From the NCBI GenBank assembly GCA_012845835.1, contig JABAKD010000005.1:7382655-7446654 (forward strand): DNA of 64,000 bases, written 5' to 3'. The notes below the pieces were generated by a model. It did not search any database and was not told the DNA's origin. It saw only the letters and a list, made by a program, of their open reading frames with translations. Made by a program: the position numbers and the translations under genes. The stretch's first letter is position 1. Each line of letters begins with the position of its first letter. Below, one piece after another: positions 11,101 to 23,100 of this stretch. This stretch comes from Undaria pinnatifida (taxonomy: Eukaryota; Sar; Phaeophyceae; Laminariales; Alariaceae).

Positions 11101-14100
11101 GATGCACACCTGCCAGAGTAAGCAACGGCAAATTGATCAACCATATGTTAGAGTCGCGTGACGGTGAGTGGCGAAATGAAAGAAGATATGCGATGACGTA
11201 CTTACAGCCTACGTAAGCCACATATTTTCCAACATCGACTGGTAACTGCGACGTTTTAGCAATTTCAGACTGAACAATGTGCCGCTTGAGCGGGTTTGCG
11301 ACGTTTCCTCGTGAACCATAAAAACTGGCGACTCGCATAATTCGATTAGAGGAAAGAGACTCTCCCAGTGGGGGTCAAACGAGCAAGCTATAGATTGTCA
11401 GGTGGCCGTATTGTGAAGGTAACTATCATTTATTTTGCGAAAGAGAACGGAATCACTTCAAGAAAAACCGTGGAGCAAATATGAAGTGGAAGAACAAGGC
11501 ACTTGCTTTGAAGCAAGCCCATGCCGTCTGTAGCAACCGCTTTTTCATAAAGAGCATCAAGGGTGAAGGGCCTTCCTACGCAACTGAAGCTCTTACTAAG
11601 CGCAGCCTTTTATTCTGAAATTAAACCTATTCTTGGGCGTGACTAGAGATCTACTTGACCGTGCGTGCGGTTCTTGCTGGTTTGGTAACAGCCCCCCTAC
11701 TCGACGACTAATTATGTCAATATTGGAATTCGACGAGCAGTCATCACCGTAGCTTTGTGTGGTACCAACTTTGCACTGAAGACAACTCCTATTCAACCAA
11801 ACCATGACGCTTTGTTTCGGCGAGAGCAAGGACCAGGGCACCCGGCCACCCCCTTCAATCCTGTTGTGGACAGGCTATATAGTATAGAATATTGCTTCTG
11901 CTAACTAACTGCTCTGTCTGGTGCACACCCACGGGTCGAGCAGTAAACGCAAGGCAAGCCAACTTGGGCCGGCGTGAGAATCCTCACGGCCGTGCCACTC
12001 GAATCATGCGGGGGCGATGTTAACGAATTCATGCGTTAGCAGGGGATTTGGAGAGAGACGAGGTATGTACAGTATACACTGCAAAAGAGGCCCCTAAACC
12101 AACTTCGCCATACTTTTGCGATCTTGTCTTCGCGGTAGACTCCCGCCTGAATGTAAGTTCCACCCAACCATCCTAAGGACAGCTAAAAATGGCCAAAGAC
12201 CACTCGACCGTAACACGAGGAGAACGAGTTCTCACCTCGGTGTCCGACACCGGATAGCCGGTAGTGATGTACTTCTGCCAGTGGATTGCCTGGCGGCGAA
12301 ACACAGCGAACGATAAATAGACGCACACGCAGGCGGAGTGCGGGGGGACGATTCGTCACTTCAGAACGTACTTCGGAGGGGACGAAACCCTCTCAAGCTG
12401 TATAATCGATCGGCATGCCTTCGACAGGTTTGTCGTAAGAGCTGCCGCGGTTATTACGTGAGGTTGCATCCCGTTCAAAAAACGGCACAACCTTCGGCTA
12501 AACTATTTTTCTCGGCATGTCCATCACCGCTAACGCGGGGCCATGGTGTCCCCGTTCGGAACGGTGTCGGAGTAAGGATGAATGGAGGGGTGGAAGAAGG
12601 CAGGGCAAGCACGAGGTGCCAGGCACATGTCACACGCTAAGGTTTGACGACTTCGTGAAGCACAGACGAACCTGTCATAGCCGAGAAGCGCGACGCATTT
12701 TTGAACTGACCGCGTTCCAGCATCTGCGACGCGTTGCGTGTCGTAATTTACGGCTAATAAAAAAAAAAAAACGCTCCCGTAACGGGTGAACGACGAAGTG
12801 CGTCGAATGATTCGCTTCCTGTCACCTCTCGCTCATATCGGATCGCAAAAACGTTCGAGACGCTAAAAACTTTAAACCCTTTACTATTTTTAAAACCGTA
12901 TCGCAGATCAACTTCAAGAGCTTGTCCCCAAACCCTTAGTGCAAATCGTTAGTGCAAACCGTTAGTGCGCCCCTAAACTGGTGTAGGTGCCGTGCTGCAA
13001 TTAAATGGACGTTTCCTTTCTTTTATACCTGCCCGAGCGACGTCTCGTAGGAGACCTCTCCTGACGTCTTGAACGCCGGCTCCAATGCGAGGGCCGCCGC
13101 CTTGGAATATAGGGACACCAACGTAGGTTTGTCCCCAAACTTCGCCACCTGTGTTTGGGCGGGGCGGGGGCGGAGGAGGCAACGGAATAAGCACGAACTG
13201 ATACTGTAGCTCCGTGGAAGATGTGTTCCTCAGGTTGTGAGCAAGAACGGGAGTGATCAGGTATCGTTAGTTCAGGAGTAACAGCGAACAAAATAGTTAA
13301 CGATAACCACATACACCACCAAACAAAGGAGGGTAGAAGCGAAGCGGCAGAGCACGCCACACACGGGCTCAATATCAGCACCCATCTTATTCTAGTATCG
13401 CTATCGCGAACAAGAAGGGGAGGATGAATGTCCAGTATGCAGTTCACGACAATAAAGCACGCTCAGCTTGGGCTTCGGAGTTGCTAGTGTGGTTTTGTCT
13501 GTGGTCGAAGGACCGGCGTTGTCAAAAAGCCGCCTGCTTTGTCGGATGCTTTCGACCACGCTAACAGACGGCATCGAACAGTTTCGGAGCTTTTGGCGGC
13601 AAAAGATGACGCTGTTTTGCCGTTGGGTTGGTGTTTAGATTGATGTTGGTACCGACGCCTGAGTGATCCCGCGCAACGCAATGGTGTCGGTGTCAGCCAT
13701 ACCGCCATACTAAACCCGTGCCGAAATTGAGTATAAGTTTGTGTGGACGCATCGTTCGAGCTCTGGTACGCTCACGATACGTTTCCTCTATCTTGCGTGC
13801 TCTACGCTGTTGCGTGATGGCCGCAACAACAGTCGGGGTGGAAACAACCGCCCGGTGGGATCTCAGAGTGAACAACGACCATCCGCTTCCGACACTTTTC
13901 GCTCTTGAGTTGTTGGGCTTCGTTCAGCTGAGAGGAGAAACGCCGACGGTTTCCTGATCAGCGACAGCTCACCAGGGGAAGAGCCACCTCCGTTCCGAGG
14001 TTGATCTTGAGGAAGTCAGTGATGCTGAAGTTTCGGTCGAACCTCGTCGATGTCTTCTGGTTGATCCCAAAGAATGAATCGTCGTCCTGTAACCGAAGCG

Positions 14101-17100
14101 TTGTAAGTCATCCAGAGCAAGAGAGAGGAGAAGGAGAGGGCGCGACTATCAGTCGACCATTCTAAGTCGTGTGATAAAGGAAAGCCTTGGACTTCATCCC
14201 CCCTTTGGGGGGGGGAGCTGGGTCTCCCAAGTCGGCGCGTATCTTGCCCGTCTGTCATGCGTAGCAAGGCTTCTACACGCGCCAGTATCTAACGTTGGTG
14301 AGGTGAGCCTCTCACCCCTCAATCTAATCTAGTAGTGACGCTACATCTGACAGGGACAAAACCTTTCCCTTGTCGTGTGCGCTCACAACACCCCGCCCCA
14401 CACGCCCTCTGCTCGAGGTCTCTCGCGTGCTACGATAGAGATGCACCCTTCAAGTGAGTGACTTTACGGTCGCACCATGGGGTATCTTACGACCTTGAAA
14501 TGTTGTACATACACACAAACCACACAAGTCGTAGACACAAATCCGAGAAAAAGCTAATCATACACGAATATGGGCATCGATGAACGCCACACACGTAAAC
14601 AATAATTCCACAGCCCATCGGTGCCTCGAATCACGAAAGAGGTGCAATTGGAGGAGCGATGCTACTATGTAAACGCCGGCTCATAGGTCGGTCTTTGAAT
14701 ATGTACCGAGTACCAACGTTTGGCTCGTCGAACAAGCACAAACAAACACGGAACAATGGCGAACAAGACATGCACGGCTGTTCAGTCAAACACGTACAAG
14801 GCAATCGTTAAAAGGATAGTCTACTGAATTATGTTATTACTCCCTTGATATCGTGCATCATGCACCCACAAACGAGTTCATATCCCGTTGTTTCATACGT
14901 GATAACGACACCCACATGCAACCGATATTCATGGCGGCTACAGACTGGGGCAAAGAAACACAAAATACGAGTTGAAAAGATACTACGTGACGCGACCAAC
15001 AAACGGATACAGATAAAGTCCCGTTCTAGTATTAGCAACTTCTATACATGACGACACATGACGACACAGCAGTCTTAACTTCTTTGGGTGGGTGCACCCA
15101 CTTAAAATTAGACCCTGTAACATGTAACGCCTGGGCAACGTAACCGTGCAAGCAAAAAGCGGTCGATAACCCCGCCGGGCTAAACCTAACCCCTGTCACT
15201 GATGGCCACGTCCGGTCGAAATGAACCCTACAATATGACGCATAATCGTAAAGCTTGACGACTCCCAGCAAAGGGCACAACGGAGAGAGATTGAAGAGAT
15301 TAGACGGCCGATACAATCGTGGATAATGATGCCGGCAGTGCCACAGGCGCTTTTGCTCAGGCACGACAGCGATGCCGGAGGCGCTACGTGAACCAACGGA
15401 TACTTTTTCTGCTGTCACCTCCGTTGCATTTTTACGCCGTACATCTCCGACTTTAATACGTCGTACTATTAATACATCCAACCACAAGTCAAACATTCGG
15501 CTTTGTGATCCCAAGGCTCTGGAAAAGGAAGAACGGTTCGATTGGGGCGTCGTTTCTCGGCTTATCTAAGTTTTGTCTGTGGGTGATGGGTCGCGGAAGA
15601 TTTTGCTGCATGTTCGCCGAAGTTCCATTTTAAGTAATGTAAGTTTGGGTGGGTTGAGGTAACATGGCCCCAGGCTGGTGGTCAGAAGAGAGAGAAGTTC
15701 GGGTGGGACCACCGGCGGGAGCTGGAGGCTTCATCCAATCCAATACTTGAATGTAATGATCGGTAACAGAGTTAAAGAATACCGCAGTAATATCGCCAAC
15801 CAACTTCAGGTTCCCACGGCTGGCACCAAAGTTGGAACAATATGTTTGCTACCAATTACTAGGGCTGTCTATGAAGCGAGCTCACTCGTGTTATAGTCCC
15901 CGAAATCCTGGACGAGATACCAGCGAGGGGCGGAAAAAGTTAAGACCATCCCACCCACCCTACACTGGGTATTCTTTTAACAGTTGTGTTCATTTCCCTT
16001 AGGAAATACTGCTGCGCTGAGGGCACTTCGACCAAAGGCACCCTCAGCGCGGGTGGTGTATCCACAGGTGAGGACCTCCTGCGGGAGCAGGAGGCCTCAT
16101 CCAATCCAATACTTAAATGAAATGATCGGTAACAGAGTTACATAATACCGCAGTGTTGTCTGTGGGTGATGGGTCGCACCCAGTCTGCCCAGGTTCGTGG
16201 GGAAACTTTGGCTGCGATAAAAACAGCAACATTCTGGCTGCAATTGCTGCACGCGGAAAAAAAGCGGTTTGTACATAGACTCTACACAGCCCATGCACAA
16301 GTGTATACCCGAAAAAACGTTGCACTGCTGCAGGCAACCACAGTTGTTTATGCGGGGGTGTTTACCTTGCCGACGGCCTTGTCTGTTCGGTTGAATGTCT
16401 TGATGGAGCAGATGTCGTTGTACTCGTCCCACGTTTGGTCTTCGAATTCCTTGCTGTTGGGAGATATCAACGTGTCAACAGCAGCGCAGGATCGGAGCGC
16501 GGTCAGTACGTGGGCACGGAGCGTCGAGTGCCTCGTACACAGCAGAACAGAGTTATGCTCCCGAGCGAAACTAAATGTGCTACTCCATCCCTCACGTAGG
16601 GTAGAAGAAGGCAACACGTGCACAGCGGCGGTGGGGTTAAAACAAGGCAGACAGGGTGTATGCACGAGGGACAGTTTGCGGTTGAAAATTTTGACACACT
16701 TTTGACTCCCCCTTACCTCAAGATGTCGGTAATCTCCAGGCTGGAGGCGGCGAAGTAGAAAATCTCCACGGCGTAGTTGTTGTTCCACAGGTCCAGCAAC
16801 GGGTTGGCGCCCTCCCCGGTCCCCGGTAGCTGCCCGCGCTCCAAGAATATTTCTCTTGCGCGGCACTTGTGGTCGGTCACCCTTACGGCGGTGCGGGCAG
16901 CGTCTAGCTGGAACGTTAACGCTGCGGGCGAGCACGAGAGTGCGGGAAAGTGAGAAAAGCGAACATACGAGAAAGCGTAGAAGACAGGCAGTCAGCATGT
17001 AGCGTATGCTTACATATGGCCCCGGAGACAGTAGGGCGAGTGCGCTGATTATTTATGCGTTCCCCAAATGAACCGATACCCTACCCGAAATATCCAAAAC

Positions 17101-20100
17101 TAACCCCTGTCGAAACAGTCGCCTGTTAATAGTGCATTACACGGGCACATTAGAAAGGAAGACGAGTGAGTATCTTGCACAGAGGACCACGATAGTGACT
17201 TCCAATGTCGCGGCGAGGTCGCACAAGAAGATGTACATATGTATGATAATAGTTCTATATTTATTAGCACAGACGTGTTCGGACGTCATGAGAGCTCACA
17301 TACGGTAACACCCAAGAGGCCGAAATGGGCGATGCTCTTCGCGAAGCCCTCCGGGTCTGCTTCTCTACTGAGATCCACACGTGTACCGTCCCACTTGATG
17401 ATGCTGGTCTTCACCACGTAGTCGCAGACGGTCTGACAGAGCGTGGGAGAAAAATGGCGTGGGGATTAACACGAGTAGAAGTACCCAAAAGTGGACTCTT
17501 CAACTGGTGTACATCGCATTCTATTCTCAGTACAGCTCGGAGCTCTTGGCAGTGCCAAGTGCAAAGTAGGTGGTCAACGTCTCGTGCCAGTGCGAGAGTC
17601 GTGTAGCGCTGCCGCACCTACTCCTTGCAACAAAGACGTGTCTACGATACAATCCACAACACAGTCTCTTAAGTTGCGTGACACGCTAGAAGGTGCCGGC
17701 CTTGGTGCGATCGAACTCTGTGGAGGCCTTCATCTCTTTCGATACCGATTCACTTAGACGGACATCATATCTGGAATATGATGGAGGAGTAGGCACAACA
17801 TGACGGTCACATTCCTAGGGGTGCTGCCTTTTGTGTGCCGGGGAGCGGATTATGGCCAAATAGAGTTATCCCACGCCAGGGGTGCAGAAGATTCTAAGAA
17901 TTTTCTGAGCTCCTACAATAAGGAATTTAATATCATATCTCACTCGAAAACCATGACTTCGAAGGCCTTTGTTTGCGCATCCCGACCAACATTTCTATGC
18001 GCTAGTTCAAAAACAAACATACTCGCAAAAATGTCGTACTAACCAATAGTTCCACGCTTGAGGAGGTCAACCGGTCAGAAACCTGTTAAGAAACCCTTGG
18101 CCCAAGGAACAAGTGCAACCCCTGCCACACTATACCGCACTATAGAGGGATGACCCAATACCATCGTAGTAGGCATATCAGCGCTAACCGGCACATATCA
18201 ACCCAATATACAGATACCGCCCGTGGCGGCTACAGAAGCACTTTTTCGTCTAGTGAGGACACCAACGGCTTACCTGAGTTTTACCGGTGCCGTGGCAGGC
18301 CGAGTTAACGACGCCTCCGTAGGTGACCGTCTCTAGGATCACGTCGGACGGCAGGAACATGCCCCTCCACTCGCCCCTGCAGCATGCATTCACGCATATA
18401 GTGCGCAGACACAACGCACGTGAAGGCTGGGTCAAACACTGTTAAGCGAGCCTTCGGCACTGAAGAAGAAGCGGGCGAAGGTGAGACGGACATGTACGAC
18501 CACACGGTGGCGAGCACAACCAGGTGAATACAGGCAAGCGCAGCAAACAAACGTACGAGGAAAACCTGATAGTGCAATCGCGAAATCTCCGCCAAGCGCG
18601 GCTCGAAGAAGATTTGCAGCTCCACAAGGTATTTTTTGACACGATAGCCTCTTGCACCAGGATGACCCCAACAGCACTGCAGCCGCCTTGCCTGATATCC
18701 AGGCAAGCGAACTAACGGCGCATAAGCTTAATATCTTTATATTTGGAAGACAGTTACACCAGTTCCAAATAGGTTGTACCGATCATCGGGAGGGCAGATC
18801 TAAAGGTTTTAAGACGTTCATTTGGCTGCACATTTCTACGCAACTCTCTAGGGACACATGGGTCGCGCGCACCGCGTGGTGTGGTTGCTCTTCCCTGCAA
18901 GACAAGAAGTCTCTCTGCAAGCCAAGAAGTCTCTCTGCGGCGGGAAAGCGGTGTCAACAGTTGCGTTCGGGGTTCGGCTCACCTGTCTTTCGAATCACAA
19001 AACGTCGCCAGCTCGCCGCACGTGACGCCGGGTCCTATGGTCACCTGGTCGTCGAAACAGCTTTTGACTTAACTTGTACAGACACGTAATATGTGAGTTC
19101 GATCAATTGAGTGATCTATGCTGAGCTTTGCAAGCTGCGTGAAAAACCGTATTTGATAATTCCAGGAAACCACGGCGGGACAAGTGAGGACCGGGCTGAC
19201 TGAGGCGAAAATAAACGGCAGGTCACACATGACCACAGAGCCAGCGCAGGTATCACATGAGGACGAGACCTAAGCAAAGAGGTCGTTTACCGCAACCATG
19301 CCAAACGTCTTGCTTGGTTTAAGTGCTTCAGCTGCTTATGGGCCGATCTACATAAACTCACCCGGCATCAGAGATGACTTTTTGACGGGTGTTCTGGTGC
19401 GAAATACGCTTGCGAAACCCTGCTCTGATTCGGAGATCGTCGCCAAGTAATGCACGAAGTACTTGTTCAATTCAACGGCGGTTTCGACTTTCAGGCCCTA
19501 TACTCGCAGCGCAGAATCGCAGACCGTGGTTTTCATAACGAATTTCCTGTTGTGGGGATACTATTATTGGAATTAAACCATCCATACCCTAGTATATTTT
19601 TCTAGTAGTAGGACTTGGTAAAGGGTGAAATTACCTGGGTTGGGTTGTCGGTAGCGCTCCAGACGATGTGTTTGATGCCGCTGGTGTCCATTAGCCAGGC
19701 GCCGTCGTCGGCAAACAGTGGGGTCCACGAGTGACTCGAGCCCATGCACCGAATGGTAGGCGGGTTCTCCATCCCTCTCGCCTATGCACGCACGCACGCA
19801 AGACACACATGGCGGAGACACTCGGGGCACCCATCGAACACTCAACATGCAACTACTGTCCTGAAGAAACACAACACAAGCACCCTCCCTTGTCGATAGG
19901 CGGGGGGATCCCCCTCACCACACCCCACCACAGCAAGGCCATAATCTGACCTCCTGCATGCCCCTGCGCCGTCGAACGATCAATTGCATACCACCTCGGG
20001 AAAGGGGGTCGGTGGCTACTGCGGTACGGAGTGAACATTGGCAAGGACGCGACGAGGAAACTGTCCCTAAAGCCCACAACTGTCCCTAAAGCCCAGTCTA

Positions 20101-23100
20101 AAACAGCGGCCGTCACAGCTTTCAGCGAATACGATTGCGAATGGGGACGGAGGTAATCACAAAACATATGCGAAAATCGGACCCCTCCAACACCTCGTGC
20201 GTACAGGAAGCGCGTTCGTCAATGAGAAGACGGCTCGAGGCTAGAGCCACGACCATATCAAGTGCCGTACTCGTACAGCCCCCCTCTTGAGCCTTGAGTC
20301 ATCTCACCGTAGGAGTGCAGCGGCGTTGGGGAGCTCAATATCTCACCTCTCAAAACATTACTTCGAAGGCATTCGCTCGCACAGTTCAACCAACACGCTT
20401 CAATGCGCTAGTCCCGAAACAAGTAAAAAGCTTACTAAAAACGAGCGACCGTTCTATTAAGCAGTTAACTATCGACTCTACAATTGTTGAACTCTCGGCT
20501 GACGTTGCTGGGATAGTTTAATAAAATGCGCTCGTAAAAATAAAATTATCAGAGCAACAGCCTGTGCTTCGATTGAGGAGGGAGGTCAACCAATCAGAAG
20601 GCCACTAAATGGATTCAACACAAAACGTACAACCCCTGCAGCGTGTGATGACTCCCCTACACACCAGCATCACATGGCTATGCGAGGCAAGCAGCAGTTG
20701 AACACGCCCCCCGCCCTCGACCCGCAAGCCCATCCACATACCTTTTTTAGAGCTTTCAGAACATCTTTCGTAGACTTCGGCCGCAACACCTTGGCAGGCG
20801 CTGTCTGAACTGTAGCCGCCCAGTTCCGGAACTCACCGACCTTGCTAATCGCGCGAAGCACTTTGTCTCCTTCCAAGTCACTGGAATCGGAGTCTGCAGA
20901 CAAGCGCACCAAGCGAAACCCCACCCGTCCGAGTACCTCGGTGGATTAGTGGAGCGAACTGTTTAAAGTGTAATAATGTATGAGTGTATCAGCGTATCAG
21001 TGTATCAGTATATCAGTGTATGAGTGTATGAGTTATGAGTGTATGAGTGTATTTTTAGTGTATTAGTGTATTAGTGTATGAGTGAGCAGGCGTGTTACGA
21101 TAGAGGTAGTACGTTCTGGTACAGTATACATATTCCGAACCGACGGGGCGCCTCAATTAAGGAAGCATCCAACACGCTCAGTTGGCCGTGGGATGGTTCA
21201 CCTGTTAACCATCGAGTCGTTTTTGAAGTGGGTTTATGAGTCGGGAATGTAGCTCCAGTCAGGACACTCAGAAGGTTTAGGTGCACCTCTATCGTACTAC
21301 AGTATAGTAGCGTGCATGCGTCAACATTTCAAAACTTGAAATGGGTGTGATCTTCAAAGGGAGGTCGACATGTCACGGCAGAGGGGTGGGCGTGTTTCCA
21401 TCCCGTTCGCGGCGGCCTAAATCCAACCAATTCACCCTTTACAGGTAATATAAAACACATGACATCGACGGTAAAAACGATCCACAGAGGGAAGGATTGA
21501 TATGACATCGCCCGGCTACTCTCTTTTCAGTGCTGTACACTCAATGACGTGACTAACGCTCAAACAAAACTTGCCAGTCTGGACGCAAGTACCCTACCGG
21601 TATACGGTGCCGCGCCCTTGCTGGTCACCCGTTAAACGCAGCGTGTACGCCGGTCCACAATACCAGAGGGTACAACCATCCCCATCACTACCCTCCCGTA
21701 TTCTCCGGGCGAAAAACTATACACCATATTCAGACCTCAACACAACCACCATCACTGCCAACACCACCACCACAACCACAACCACAACCACAACCACAAC
21801 CACAACCACAACCACAACCACAACCACAACCACCGCCCGCTGCCGGGCCCCGAGTACTTATCACTCACCGTGACGAGCCCAACCACAAAACTTGTCGAAT
21901 ATAGATAGCGATTTTGCTGGAACGGGCGGCGCGGCGTGCAGAGAAAGGGTTGGGGGAGGGGCGGGCGAGGCGCGCTGAGTGAGCAAAGGCAAAACAAATG
22001 TGACGCACCATCTCCTTTAAACAGGGCGGGGTTTGTCTACCGCCTGCTCGGTGAATGCCGAAAAATTAATCGCGCTCCAGCGGCAGGGACTTCGACATTT
22101 GTTTGGCCGGGGGTGTGTGCATTGCTTAACGAGGGGAGCTACCAACTTCTGGCGCCAATAACTTTGACAACTTACGCAACACGTGCTAGGTGGCAGTGTA
22201 CGATGCGTGCTATTATCGTGCCTATAAGTAGTTCATATATTATGTTGTGCTAAGAACTCGCGAATGAGGATTTTAAAACTTTTTTCAGCCTCTGTGCATC
22301 CACTTCACTTGACCGCGGCGAACGAGTAATACGCTTCGGCGACTTCGAAATGGATTCCCAATTTAATCGTTTTTGTTGTTTGACGTTGGGGCAAGATAAG
22401 TACGATGCCGTAGCACCAGCAGAACTGTGTTTTACCGCAAGGAGCGACTGGAGCAATTCGGATAATACACGAGCAAGTTATTTCGCCCCTGAATGTGGGA
22501 TAAGAAAAAAGTGTTGCACCCCTACATTACTTCTTACATACCGGTATTTCATGTGGGTAGTCTTGGTTCACTCCTGAAAATACGGGCTAACGTCTCAGCT
22601 CCTCACGTCGGTATATGCACGAGGAGCCGCGCGACGCACTGACCTGGTTTTACATCCGCGGCGTCGACATCCACAGTAGACGCGCCACCCGGAAAAGTTT
22701 CCTCCTCATCGCGAAACTTGAAGAATGCGCCCAAGTTTTCCGATTATTATAGTAGAAAAAACGTGACAAACACACAATGAGGACAATCGTTAGGAGCGCC
22801 CTAAAGCATTGCACCAGGATAGCTCACCATTTGAACGAGGAAAGGGCGTTGATTCTGGACTTTTTGGTGGTAGCTGGGGGTAAACGCCTTCCATACCTCG
22901 CACAAGCTCCTACTGCTTTGGCCCTACTGCTTTTAAACACAGATGAAAACGGGCGGAGGCTGACGTACCATATCAAACTGGCTTCGTGCCCCGGCCTAAA
23001 AGGCGCTCCATCAAATAAGAAGTGCTGCTACTTACAGTAGAATCGATTTCGAAGTGACATCGGCCTTGGCGGACGTTTCGAGGAAACCAGTTCATCAGTG

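Noticed and set aside
21741-21833. Threonine-rich and tryptophan/leucine-rich frames
   Set aside because: They are translations of the (CCACAA)n microsatellite within an intron.
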